Source of the DNA: Rhizobium sp. J15
Lineage (GTDB): Bacteria > Pseudomonadota > Alphaproteobacteria > Rhizobiales > Rhizobiaceae
Assembly: GCF_002531825.1 (NCBI RefSeq)
Contig: NZ_NWSX01000003.1
Span: forward strand, 124,001 to 188,000
Length of the DNA stretch: 64,000 bases
Direction of reading: 5' to 3'
Positions 1 to 8,232 of the stretch are shown here, in pieces. A program made the position numbers and the translations under genes. Every line of letters begins with the position of its first letter. Within the stretch, counting starts at the first letter, position 1. A model generated the notes under the pieces. It worked only from the letters and a program-made list of their open reading frames with translations. It was not told where the DNA came from and did not search any database.

Positions 1-105
1 CGCGTCGGCTACGCCTCGGCGATGACCGTCGTCTTTCTGCTGATCCTCGTGGTGCTGATGTTCCTGCAGTACCGCATCCTCGATCGGCGGGTGCATTACA
101 CATGA
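1..105 (+). CDS. sugar ABC transporter permease, C-terminal end only
   Basis: This open frame runs in from the left edge and ends at a TGA that overlaps the ATG of the next permease (ATGA). The 34 visible residues form one hydrophobic helix (TVVFLLILVVLMFLQ) followed by a basic tail (YRILDRRVHYT), as expected for the last transmembrane helix of a MalF/UgpA-type permease. The identification rests mainly on the neighbours: a second permease and a solute-binding protein follow in the same operon. Confidence 0.72.
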   Translation, partial: RVGYASAMTVVFLLILVVLMFLQYRILDRRVHYT

Positions 106-935
106 CGAGCGCTTTTTCCCTCGGCCGGATCATCCGCCTGACGCTGCTTTCCCTCGGCGCGATCATCTTCCTCTCGCCCTACGTCTTCATGATTTCGGCG
201 GCGGGCAAGGCGCAGAGCGATATTTTCACTTCGTCGCTGTCGTTGATCCCGGCGCACTTCGCCTATGCGGAGAATTTTGCCAAGGCCCTGAGCCGGGTGC
301 CGATGGCACGGCTCCTGTGGAATGGCGTCGTCGTCTGCGGGCTGATCTTCTTCTTCCAGGTGCTGGTGGCGATCCCTTGCGCCTATGCCATGGCGAAGCT
401 GCGTTTCGGCGCGGCGCGCGCCATGATGGTGCTGGTCATGCTCGGCCTGCTTGTGCCGATCCATGCCACCGCCTTGCCGCTCTATGTCGCCTTCGACCGC
501 GCCTCGCTGCTCAACGGCTACGCCGCCCTCGTTGCGCCCTTCACCATTTCGGTCTTCGCGATCTTCATGTTCCTGCAGTTCTTTCGCGCCATGCCGGATG
601 ACCTCATCCATGCCGCGCGTCTCGACGGCATGTCGGAGCTCGGCATCGTCGCCCGCGTCATCGTGCCGAATGCTTGGCCGGCCGTCACCGCCTTCGCCAT
701 CTTCTCGGTCGTCGCGCACTGGAACGATCTCTACTGGCCGCTGGTCGTCATCAGCAAGCAGGATTACGCCACGCCGCCGCTTGGGCTGATGTATTTCCGC
801 GCCGCCGAAGCCGGCGACGATTACGGCGCGCTGATGGCCGCCACCCTCATGATTACCCTTCCTCTCGTCGCCGCCTTCCTGCTTGCGCAGAAGCGTTTCG
901 TCGAGGGCATCACCATGACCGGTCTCAAAGGCTGA
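102..935 (+). CDS. carbohydrate ABC transporter permease (MalG/UgpE type)
   Basis: Inner-membrane channel subunit of a binding-protein-dependent sugar importer, 277 residues, the usual length for this family. It has about six hydrophobic helices, starting near residues 13-33. A permease EAA-type loop lies around residues 168-190 (HAARLDGMSELGIV, then VIVPN); this is where such permeases contact the ATPase. The start is fixed by the ATGA overlap with the upstream permease, which implies translational coupling. The binding protein follows 26 bp later. No ATP-binding subunit lies in the window, so it is either upstream or shared. The substrate cannot be told from sequence. Confidence 0.9.
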   Translation: MTSAFSLGRIIRLTLLSLGAIIFLSPYVFMISAAGKAQSDIFTSSLSLIPAHFAYAENFAKALSRVPMARLLWNGVVVCGLIFFFQVLVAIPCAYAMAKLRFGAARAMMVLVMLGLLVPIHATALPLYVAFDRASLLNGYAALVAPFTISVFAIFMFLQFFRAMPDDLIHAARLDGMSELGIVARVIVPNAWPAVTAFAIFSVVAHWNDLYWPLVVISKQDYATPPLGLMYFRAAEAGDDYGALMAATLMITLPLVAAFLLAQKRFVEGITMTGLKG

Positions 936-961
936 CCGGCTTCAACCCAGGAGAACGAGCG

Positions 962-2227
962 ATGAAACATATCACCCAGCTTCTCGCCGCAGCGGCCGTA
1001 TCCTTGGCAATCGCGCTTCCCGCGCATGCCGAGACGACGCTGACGATTCATTACCCGATGCCGGGATTCTTCAAGGACGTGATGGACACGATCTCGAAGA
1101 AGTTCATGGCGGAAAACCCCGACATCAAGATCCAGTTCGCCAGCCCGTCCGCGACCTATGAGGAAGGCATCCAGACGATCCTTCGCCAAGCCGGCACCAG
1201 CGAAATGCCCGACATCACCTTCATCGGCCTGAACCGCCTGCGTATGCTCGACGAGCGCGACGTCGCCGTCGATCTCGGCCCGCTCGTCCAGACGGACGGC
1301 AACATGGCCGAACAGGGCTTCTCCGACACGATCCTCAAGCTCGCCCAGGTCAAGGGCAAGCAGTTCGGCCTCGCTTTCGCCACGTCCAACCCGATCATGT
1401 ATTACAACGCCGATCTCGTGAAGGCAGCCGGCGGCAATCCCGACAATCCGCCGAAGACCTGGGATGAGGTCATCGCGCTCGGCGGCAAGATCAAGGCGCT
1501 CGGCAACGGCGTCGACGGCATCGATTTCCGCTGGCAGGGCGACGACTGGATGTTTTCCGCGCTGCTCTTCGGCGCCGGCGGCAAGATGCTGAGCGATGAT
1601 GAAAGCAAGGTCGCCTTCAACGGTGCGGAAGGCCAGAAGGCTGTCGAAGTCCTGCATCGTCTCGCCACCGAAGGCGGCATGCCCGTCTTCACCAAACCTG
1701 CCGGTGAGCAGGCCTTCGCGGCCGGCAAGGTCGGCTTCGAATTCCAGACGACGGGCGCGCTGCGCAACACGATCAAGAATGTCGGTGACAAGTTCGATCT
1801 GCGCACCGCCAAGATCCCGCTGATCGATCCGGTGAACGGCCGCCTGCCGACGGGCGGCAACGCGGTCGTCATCCTGACGCACGACGCCGCCAAGCAGGAG
1901 GCCGCCTGGAAGTTCGCCAAATTCGCCGCCGGCCCTTATGGCGCCTCGGTGGTCGTGCCCGGCACCGGGTATGTCCCGAACAACGAGCTTGCCGCCAAGT
2001 CGCCCGAATATCTCGGCGATTTCTACAAGCAGAACCCGCTGTTCCAGGCAGGCCTCAGCCAGATGCCGGTGATGATCCCCTGGTATGCTTTCCCGGGCTC
2101 CAACGGCGTCAAGGTCACGCAGACGATCGTCGACAATCTCTCGCGCATCGTCGACCAGTCGGCCGATCCGAAGGAAGCGCTTGACGACGCGGCCGCCGAT
2201 GTCGCGGGCATGCTGCCGCGCAGCTGA
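962..2227 (+). CDS. extracellular sugar-binding protein of ABC importer
   Basis: Periplasmic solute-binding protein, family 1 (MalE/UgpB-like), 421 residues. An N-terminal signal peptide ends in ALPAHA before ETTLTIHYP. The start is the ATG after the purine-rich GGAGAACGAGCG. The mature protein has the typical family features: a lobe-1 beta strand at the N-terminus, an FxGLNRLRML segment, and a C-terminal helical part (DPKEALDDAAADVAGML). It is the last gene of the importer operon and is followed by a terminator-like hairpin. The ligand is unknown; the convergent LacI-type gene suggests a sugar or sugar derivative. Confidence 0.9.
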   Translation: MKHITQLLAAAAVSLAIALPAHAETTLTIHYPMPGFFKDVMDTISKKFMAENPDIKIQFASPSATYEEGIQTILRQAGTSEMPDITFIGLNRLRMLDERDVAVDLGPLVQTDGNMAEQGFSDTILKLAQVKGKQFGLAFATSNPIMYYNADLVKAAGGNPDNPPKTWDEVIALGGKIKALGNGVDGIDFRWQGDDWMFSALLFGAGGKMLSDDESKVAFNGAEGQKAVEVLHRLATEGGMPVFTKPAGEQAFAAGKVGFEFQTTGALRNTIKNVGDKFDLRTAKIPLIDPVNGRLPTGGNAVVILTHDAAKQEAAWKFAKFAAGPYGASVVVPGTGYVPNNELAAKSPEYLGDFYKQNPLFQAGLSQMPVMIPWYAFPGSNGVKVTQTIVDNLSRIVDQSADPKEALDDAAADVAGMLPRS

Positions 2228-2253
2228 TAATCCTCGTCCGGACGAGGGCAGGG

Positions 2254-2287
2254 CCGCCATGCCGAGCGCGTGGCGGTCTTTTCTTTT
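2254..2287 (+). terminator. putative Rho-independent terminator of the ABC importer operon
   Basis: CCGCCA (2254-2259) pairs with TGGCGG (2271-2276) across an 11-base loop and is followed by a T-rich run (TCTTTTCTTTT). A separate perfect 16-bp palindrome (CCTCGTCCGGACGAGG, 2232-2247) lies just before it. Position and T-run fit termination after the binding-protein gene. Confidence 0.6.
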
Positions 2288-2296
2288 CGAGGCTTT

Positions 2297-3265
2297 TCAG
2301 ATGGCGCGCACCGTGCCGCCGCGGCGCAGCGTATAGGCGACATCGAGATGGCGGGCAGGGGCGGCATTCTCCGCCATGTCGAGGAGCAGCGAAGCGGCCG
2401 TCGCACCCATGCTGGCGTCGGGCATCTCGATCGTCGTCAGCGGCGGATCGATCAGCCGGCCGATGGCGATGCCGTCGAAGCCGGCGACCGAAACATCCCC
2501 GGGCACTGAAAGCCCCTCTCGTTTCAGCGCGCCGATGACGCCGAGCGCAAGCAAATCGTTGGAGGCGATGATGGCCGTCGGCGAAAGCGAGGTCATCACA
2601 TCACTGAGATCGAGCTGGTCGTAGCCGCCGACGAAGGGGATCTGCACGGCATCGAGTGGCTCCAGCCCGCTCTCCGCCATGGCGTCGAGATAACCCTTGT
2701 AGCGAAGGCGCGCACGGTCGGAAGCGGCGAAATTGCCGGAAAGAAAGAGGATGCGGCGATGGCCCATGCCGATCAGGAAGGTGGTGACCTCACGCCCTGC
2801 GCCGCGATTGTCGGCGGTGACGGCCGCCGGAAACTGCGCTGTCGGCAGGTTGTGGAGGAGCACGGTCGGCGGCAGCCGGGCCAGCAGCGCGTCGCTGGTC
2901 GACGGATCGCAGACGGTGAGGATCAGCCCGGTCGGCCGGTCGTTAAGGAGTGCCGCAACGGCATCGGCTTCGCGCGCCGGATCGTAGTTCGACTGGGCGA
3001 TCAGCACGCCGTGGCCGGCCACCAGCATGCGGTTCTGGATGCTCGACAGCGACGAGGCAAAGACCGGATTGGTGATGCTCGGGATCAGCACGCCGATTAC
3101 CGGTCGCCGTCCGAGCCGGCCGGCGGCGTGATAGCCGAGTTCGGCGGCGGCCCGGCGCACCTTGCGCACCATTAGATCGCTGGCGGGCCCGTTGCGGTTG
3201 AGAACGCGGCTCGCGGTCGCCAGCGAACAGCCTGCGCGGAAAGCGACCTGCTCCAATGTCGCCAT
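2297..3265 (-). CDS. LacI-family transcriptional regulator
   Basis: DNA-binding repressor or activator of the LacI/PurR type, 322 residues. The N-terminal helix-turn-helix (TLEQVAFRAGCSLATASR) is at residues 2-20, the hinge helix near residues 45-60, and a periplasmic-binding-protein-like sensor domain follows (IGVLIPSITNPVFASSL, then VAGFDGIAIG near the C-terminus). I chose the ATG at 3265 because AAGGAG lies nine bases upstream; a longer frame to 3298 exists but adds residues before the HTH. It converges on the sugar importer, which it probably regulates by sensing the imported sugar. Confidence 0.9.
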   Translation of the reverse strand: MATLEQVAFRAGCSLATASRVLNRNGPASDLMVRKVRRAAAELGYHAAGRLGRRPVIGVLIPSITNPVFASSLSSIQNRMLVAGHGVLIAQSNYDPAREADAVAALLNDRPTGLILTVCDPSTSDALLARLPPTVLLHNLPTAQFPAAVTADNRGAGREVTTFLIGMGHRRILFLSGNFAASDRARLRYKGYLDAMAESGLEPLDAVQIPFVGGYDQLDLSDVMTSLSPTAIIASNDLLALGVIGALKREGLSVPGDVSVAGFDGIAIGRLIDPPLTTIEMPDASMGATAASLLLDMAENAAPARHLDVAYTLRRGGTVRAI

Positions 3266-3349
3266 CGAAAACGTCTCCTTGATTGCGTCAAGGCGCAATT
3301 CCTTAGGTGCTTTCGATGACAGTGATCTGACAGGTCGGGTGATGCTCGC

Positions 3350-4030
3350 TCAGGAGCGGCGCTTGACCACGCGCATATTCATCTGCGAGCGGACGGAGAA
3401 GCCCTGGGTTTCGTAGAGCGAAATCGCCGATCTGTTTGCCGCATAGGCATGCAGATAGGCAGTATCGCCGCTTGACGCGATCTCGCCGGCGACGAAGCGG
3501 AAGAGCAGGCTGCCGAGGCCGCGTCCCTGGAATTCGGGATGGGTGCAGAGCCCGCTGAGCTCGATGAAGCCCGTCTGTCGCATCCGCTGACCCGCCATCG
3601 CCACGAGGCGGCCTTCGCTTCTGATCCCCCAGAAGCTGCCAAGGCTCTGGGCTCTTAGGGTGAACGGACCGGGTTTGGTCAATGTCGCCAAGGCCAGCAT
3701 GTCGGCGGCATCGGCCTCCGTCAGCGGCTGAATGCGGGAATCCGAAATCCGCTCGTGGAGCCGCGCAGCAACCATCTGGACGACCGATGCCTCCGTGGTG
3801 ACCACAAGGCCCGGTGGAATGGCGATCGGTCCGGCTTCGACGAGAAACATGCTCTCTCCCGGCGAGGGCAGATTCTCCAGGGCGCCGAGGCTCTCCGGCG
3901 TATCGTCGGCGGAGGCGGCGAAGGGGACGATTGAAGGCGGGTATCGCCGCGCGTGCTTATTGCCTTCGGCAAGATCCGCATGCGCGGTTTCCAGCGCGCT
4001 CCAGATCGGCCGGTCGAGAACATGCCTCAT
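3350..4030 (-). CDS. GNAT-family N-acetyltransferase
   Basis: Putative acetyl-CoA-dependent N-acetyltransferase, 226 residues. The C-terminal half (about residues 110-226) carries the GNAT fold: a beta-strand ELSGLCTHPEFQGRGLGSLL with the acetyl-CoA pyrophosphate-binding RGLGS loop, then YLHAYAANRSAISLYETQGF, typical of the FR47-like subgroup. The N-terminal ~100 residues have no clear signature. The start codon overlaps the stop of the upstream MarR gene (ATGA), so the two are co-translated. A role in detoxification of a compound sensed by the MarR protein is possible but is inference. Confidence 0.85.
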   Translation of the reverse strand: MRHVLDRPIWSALETAHADLAEGNKHARRYPPSIVPFAASADDTPESLGALENLPSPGESMFLVEAGPIAIPPGLVVTTEASVVQMVAARLHERISDSRIQPLTEADAADMLALATLTKPGPFTLRAQSLGSFWGIRSEGRLVAMAGQRMRQTGFIELSGLCTHPEFQGRGLGSLLFRFVAGEIASSGDTAYLHAYAANRSAISLYETQGFSVRSQMNMRVVKRRS

Positions 4031-4518
4031 CCTATTTCCTCCTTGGCCGCGCCGCGAAACGTGAGCGGCGCCTGGATAAGCCGGTCCTCGATGGCTGCGA
4101 GCTGTTCGAGGATCGGCCCGTCGAGATTGCCGCAGAGATCCGCGACTGCTGCCGCGACACGCGGCCAGACCGATCTCTTCGCATCGTCGACCAGTTCCTG
4201 TCCTTTCTCGGTCAGCGAGACCAGCCTGCGGCGCTGATCATCCGGCGCCCGCTGCATGTGGACGAAGCCGAGTTCGAGAAGCTGGCCCGTGGTACGGGTT
4301 GCGCCGGGCTGGGTGATGCCCACCGCCTGCGCAAGTTCACCGATCGTCAGCGGCCCGGCTCGGTCGATCGCGGCAAGAAACGGAAACTGGCCCGCCTGAA
4401 TGCCGAGACCAGCCGCGTCGATGATCTGCTGCGTGTCGGCCTGCAGCCTCTCGCCGATCCGCCGCAGGCGGCTGCCCATGCACAGAAATCCGAGTGCCCG
4501 GACCACATCCTCGACCAT
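4027..4518 (-). CDS. MarR-family transcriptional regulator
   Basis: Winged-helix dimeric regulator, 163 residues. The recognition region GPLTIGELAQAVGITQPGAT and the wing-like stretch HMQRAPDDQRRRLVSLTEKG are characteristic of MarR proteins. The ATG at 4518 is preferred over an in-frame upstream one because GGAGG sits six bases before it. The 3' end overlaps the GNAT gene by ATGA. A perfect 12-bp palindrome upstream (4547-4558) is a plausible autoregulatory operator. The MFS exporter gene lies upstream on the same strand and may be a further target. Confidence 0.9.
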   Translation of the reverse strand: MVEDVVRALGFLCMGSRLRRIGERLQADTQQIIDAAGLGIQAGQFPFLAAIDRAGPLTIGELAQAVGITQPGATRTTGQLLELGFVHMQRAPDDQRRRLVSLTEKGQELVDDAKRSVWPRVAAAVADLCGNLDGPILEQLAAIEDRLIQAPLTFRGAAKEEIG

Positions 4519-4546
4519 CCCGATCCTCCATTGCATTGGCCATTAT

Positions 4547-4558
4547 ATAACATGTTAT
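4547..4558. promoter_or_regulatory. 12-bp palindrome, probable MarR operator
   Basis: ATAACATGTTAT is a perfect inverted repeat of the size and AT-rich character usual for MarR-family sites. It lies 28 bp upstream of the MarR start, in the gap between the exporter gene and marR, where a bound dimer would block transcription of the MarR-GNAT pair. Binding is inferred, not shown. Confidence 0.55.
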
Positions 4559-4629
4559 GTATTTATCGGCAATTCTTTGCCGGGCTGTAGCCGAGCCTGG
4601 GGCAGGCTGGGACGCGGCAAATCCCTTGA

Positions 4630-5796
4630 TCAGGGCCGCCGTCTCCGAACCACCAGCAACAGCGCCAACACAAAGCTGAGCAGGCCGAGGGAGAAGGGTA
4701 GGCCGTGATGCCCAACCGCTTGCATCGCCAAGCCCGCGGCGGGCGAGCCGACGATGCCGCCAATGCCCCAGGCAAACGCGAAAGCCGCGTTGCCGGCGAT
4801 GAGGGCCTGACCGGTGAAGCGCTCGCCGAGCTGGATCAGCGACAGTGTGTAGATCCCGAACGAAACCCCGCCCCAGATAAAAATCAGCGGCCAGATGAGC
4901 CATATATCGAAGGTGAGCGGCAGTAGAAGGCATGAGGTCAGGCAAGCGAGGACACAGAACAGCATGGTCCGTGTTGCGCCCCATTGCTCGGCAATGCGTC
5001 CGAGGAGGATCTGCAGCATGGCATTGCCGGCGATGAAACAGGTGATAAGCGAAGCGATGCGCTCTTCGGCGCTGTCGAACGCGGCGCCATAGACCGCAAA
5101 CAGCGAAAGCAGGATCTGCTCGAAGGCAGCGGCGGTGAAGACCGCAAACAGCAGAGGCGGCGCCTGTGCGAGGAAGCCGCCGACGGATGATGCCCTGCCG
5201 TCCTCTGGAATATCCGGCAGGCGCCGGGAGACCGCGAGCACAACCAGGCCGCAGAGAACGAATGCGGCAATGCCGATCAGGAAGGGCGGCCAACCCTCGG
5301 TGCCGACAAGGCGGAGCGATAGCGGGCCGAGAGCGAAGCCCGCCGAAACGATCGACGAATAGAGGCCCATGATGCGGCCCCGGCGTGATGCCGGCGTGAT
5401 CGAGATCAGCCAGGTTTCGCTGACGACGTAGAGCGGATTGGCAAAGAAACCGAGGAGGAAACGCAGCGGCATCCACACCAGGGTGTCCCTTGTGCAGGCA
5501 ATCGCGACCAGGGCGAGGGCGGCGAGCATCGAACAGGCAATCGCCAGCCGTGCGCCGCCCAGGCGCCGCGAAAGCGCCGGAATGAACGGCGCGGACAGGA
5601 TGAAACCCAGCGGCGTCATCGCCGCCGACACGCCGATCAGACTTGATGCCGTTCCCTGCCGCTCCAGGATGAAACTGAGCAGCGGGTAGGTCAGCCCTTG
5701 GGCAACAGCGAACACCGTCACGGTGGCGATGATCCCGGCCATCGCAGCCCATGCGATCCGCTCCTCTCTCGGCGATGTCATGCTTGCGGCAGTCAT
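4630..5796 (-). CDS. MFS transporter (YcaD-like 12-TM type)
   Basis: Inner-membrane major facilitator, 388 residues and about 12 hydrophobic helices. An MFS loop motif is visible as PALSRRLGGARLAI in the first half, and FLLGFFANPLYVVSETWLI resembles the YcaD/TMEM14-like exporters. The frame extends to 5904, but the ATG at 5796 has CCGAGGAT upstream and begins directly before the first helix, so the extra residues are unlikely to be translated. It precedes the MarR/GNAT pair on the same strand with a 111-bp gap. The cargo is unknown; drug or metabolite efflux is the usual guess. Confidence 0.87.
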   Translation of the reverse strand: MTAASMTSPREERIAWAAMAGIIATVTVFAVAQGLTYPLLSFILERQGTASSLIGVSAAMTPLGFILSAPFIPALSRRLGGARLAIACSMLAALALVAIACTRDTLVWMPLRFLLGFFANPLYVVSETWLISITPASRRGRIMGLYSSIVSAGFALGPLSLRLVGTEGWPPFLIGIAAFVLCGLVVLAVSRRLPDIPEDGRASSVGGFLAQAPPLLFAVFTAAAFEQILLSLFAVYGAAFDSAEERIASLITCFIAGNAMLQILLGRIAEQWGATRTMLFCVLACLTSCLLLPLTFDIWLIWPLIFIWGGVSFGIYTLSLIQLGERFTGQALIAGNAAFAFAWGIGGIVGSPAAGLAMQAVGHHGLPFSLGLLSFVLALLLVVRRRRP

Positions 5797-5933
5797 GCTG
5801 ATATCCTCGGGATGATAGGAGGGGCAGAGCCCTCGGCCTGCGAGAGGATGGATTTTGCGGAAGACAGGGGGCGGCGTAATTAAGCGCTTCCAAAAAGTTC
5901 TCAAAAACTTCCAAACGGACTATAGATCCGCTT

Positions 5934-7442
5934 ATGCAGGGATCGCGTCTTGCCTTTGGTCCGTTCGTGCTTGATCCGGATGCGGGGACGCTCCTTCGGA
6001 ACGATGAGCCCGTTGCCATAGGCCATCGCGGCATAAAGTTGCTCGTGGCGCTTGTCGAACGCCCTGGTGAAATTCTCGGCAAAGCAGAGCTGATGGATGC
6101 CGCCTGGCCGGACATGGCGGTCGAGGAGGGCAATCTCACCGTCCAGATCGCGCAGCTGCGCAAACTGCTTGGGCCGGCCGCCGGCGGCGGCGAATGGATC
6201 ACCACGGTTCCGCGCATCGGCTACCGCTTTACGGGCGCCACACATCAGCTCCCCGGCGCAAAGCGAAAAACTCTGCCGCTGCCGGACAAGCCGTCGATCG
6301 CCGTGCTGCCCTTCCTGAATATCAGCAATGATCCGGAGCAGGGATCTTTCGCGGACGGGCTGACGGAAGACCTGATCGCCGACCTCTCCAGGGTACCGGG
6401 TCTCTTCGTCATCGCCCGCAATTCGGCCTTTGCCTACAAGGGAAAGGCGATGGATGTGCGCGCGATCGCCGAGGAGCTTGGCGTGCGCTACCTGCTGGAA
6501 GGCAGTGCAAGGCGCGCCGCGGGGCGCGTCCGCATCAACGCCCAGCTGGTCGACGCGATGAGCGGCGATCACCTATGGGCCGAACGCTTCGATCGCAGCC
6601 TGGACGATATCTTCGCCGTTCAGGACGAGGTGACGGCCAAGATCGTCGAGGCCTTGCTCGGCCGGCTGCGCGCGCCGCCGCCGCGCAATCGGCCGAAGAG
6701 CGTCGAGGCTTACGATCTCTGCGTGCGGGCGCGCAAGCTGATGGACGATGCCCCGCAGGCGGCGCAGGAAGCGCATCTGCTGCTGACGCGGGCGATTTCC
6801 TTGGATCCCGATTATGCCGAGGCCTATCGCTGGCTTGCCATGAACCACTGGATGGGGTGGGTCCATAGCGGCGGACCAACGGATGCGACCCGACGCCTCG
6901 CCCTGGAATTGGCGCGCAAGGCCGTGGCGATCGATCCCAGCGACGCCGGCTGCCGCTGGGTTCTGGCCTACCTGCTTGCCTATGAGCGCAGCTTCGCCGA
7001 GGCGGATGCGGAATTCGCCCGGGCGATCGAACTCGACCCGAACGAGGCCGATACCTTCGCGGCACTGTCCGATATCACGGTCTTGGCCGGACGGGTCGAG
7101 GAGGCGCTTGAGCACATTCGCAAGGCGTTCCGGCTGAACCCGTTCCCGGCAAGCTGGTACTATCTGACGCTCGGTCAGGCGCAATATGCCGCAGGGCAAT
7201 ACGAAGCCGCGGTCGAAACGCTTCGCAGCGAAGAGACCTATCGCACGAGCTCGCGCCGCTTCCTGGCGGCAAGCCTCGCCCAACTCGGCCGGCTCGACGA
7301 GGCGCGCGCCGAGGCCGAGTTGTTCCTTGTCGCCAATCCGCAATTTTCGGCCCGCCACTGGGCTGAGACGGAACCATTCCGCGACGCTCGGACGCTCGAA
7401 CATTTCGTCGACGGCTATCGCAAAGCCGGTCTTCCGGAATAG
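5934..7442 (+). CDS. winged-helix (OmpR/CadC-type) regulator with TPR repeats
   Basis: Protein of 502 residues. Residues 1-100 form an OmpR/PhoB-type winged-helix DNA-binding domain (FGPFVLDPDAGTLLRN, then VEEGNLTVQIAQLRKLLG and the wing TTVPRIGYRF). A segment beginning PSIAVLPFLNISNDPEQGSF follows, seen in soluble CadC-like/adenylate-cyclase-associated proteins that have a FlgO/TolB-like domain. The C-terminal half has several TPR units (ALELARKAVAIDPSDAG, ADAEFARAIELDPNEADTF). There is no transmembrane helix, unlike CadC itself. It is divergent from the MFS gene across a 137-bp gap. The signal and targets are unknown. Confidence 0.87.
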   Translation: MQGSRLAFGPFVLDPDAGTLLRNDEPVAIGHRGIKLLVALVERPGEILGKAELMDAAWPDMAVEEGNLTVQIAQLRKLLGPAAGGGEWITTVPRIGYRFTGATHQLPGAKRKTLPLPDKPSIAVLPFLNISNDPEQGSFADGLTEDLIADLSRVPGLFVIARNSAFAYKGKAMDVRAIAEELGVRYLLEGSARRAAGRVRINAQLVDAMSGDHLWAERFDRSLDDIFAVQDEVTAKIVEALLGRLRAPPPRNRPKSVEAYDLCVRARKLMDDAPQAAQEAHLLLTRAISLDPDYAEAYRWLAMNHWMGWVHSGGPTDATRRLALELARKAVAIDPSDAGCRWVLAYLLAYERSFAEADAEFARAIELDPNEADTFAALSDITVLAGRVEEALEHIRKAFRLNPFPASWYYLTLGQAQYAAGQYEAAVETLRSEETYRTSSRRFLAASLAQLGRLDEARAEAELFLVANPQFSARHWAETEPFRDARTLEHFVDGYRKAGLPE

Positions 7443-7472
7443 AAACTCCGAGCCTGGCCCAGCAAACGATAG

Positions 7473-8159
7473 TCAGTGCCAGACCGCCATGTTCGACGCT
7501 GCCGACATCACCTCCCGAGGGGCGGGGGCGCCGAACATATGGCGGCCTCCGTCTTCGACTTCAGTGAAAGACCACCGCACGACTCCATCGCGGTCGAGCA
7601 GGAATTCACCAACGAGTTGTCCTTCGCCGGTGGCGATCATCTTCATGTCATCCTCGGTGAATTCATAGCCGTCCGCCCTATCGAGGTATTCCACCGCCGC
7701 CGGCAGGTCCATGGGTGCTGGAAGCTCGCCGGGCATGTCGATGCGCGTCGACATCATCGTGCTCCTGCTGACTTTACGCGGCCAGTCATTCTCGGTTTCG
7801 GTCATCTGAAGCATCGGCAGGCCGAAGGCCCTGTGCGATACCCGTTCCGGGTCGGAGGCCGCCAGCAGATTGGGAAGCGGGTGGTAGCGGAAATAGAGAC
7901 GGGCGCGTTCGATGGGCGTATTGACGACGGTCAGGCTGTCGATGCCTTTCTCCTGCAACGCATCGGTAAGTTCGGCCATGGCGGCGATCTGCCGGCGGCA
8001 GAAGGGGCAATGCAATCCGCGGAACAGGCCGACGAACACCGGCTTCTGGCCGCGAAAATCGTCGATGGCGATCTTGCCCTGACGGGTGATCGCATCCAGC
8101 ACCACATTCGGCGCGCGATCCCCAGGCTGTAGTGGTCTATCGGCGTGGTTCTCCTGCAT
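7473..8159 (-). CDS. AhpC/TSA-type peroxiredoxin-like (thioredoxin-fold) protein
   Basis: Thioredoxin-fold protein of 228 residues. The N-terminal part (LQPGDRAPNVVLDA, then FRGLHCPFCRRQIAAM at about residues 47-62) has the CxxC of AhpC/TSA or redoxin family members; the first Cys sits where the peroxidatic Cys would be. The C-terminal ~80 residues (YEFTEDDMKMIATGEG, then LLDRDGVVRWSFTEVE) include the usual last beta-strand of such proteins. It has a strong ribosome site (GGGAGG nine bases before ATG). A peroxide or disulfide role is likely, but the substrate is not known. Confidence 0.83.
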   Translation of the reverse strand: MQENHADRPLQPGDRAPNVVLDAITRQGKIAIDDFRGQKPVFVGLFRGLHCPFCRRQIAAMAELTDALQEKGIDSLTVVNTPIERARLYFRYHPLPNLLAASDPERVSHRAFGLPMLQMTETENDWPRKVSRSTMMSTRIDMPGELPAPMDLPAAVEYLDRADGYEFTEDDMKMIATGEGQLVGEFLLDRDGVVRWSFTEVEDGGRHMFGAPAPREVMSAASNMAVWH

Positions 8160-8232
8160 TGTTCGTTCCTCCCTTTATCTATCTGAATCGCTTGATCTAA
8201 TCGATATCGATCGAACATCGCGGCGAGGGTGC

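Noticed and set aside
821..2260. Long minus-strand frame opposite the sugar-binding protein gene
   Set aside because: It is an antisense frame produced by high-GC codon bias; the plus-strand protein has a signal peptide and family motifs.
4337..6217. 626-residue minus-strand frame across the MarR and MFS genes
   Set aside because: It overlaps two clear genes in another frame and has no consistent domain.
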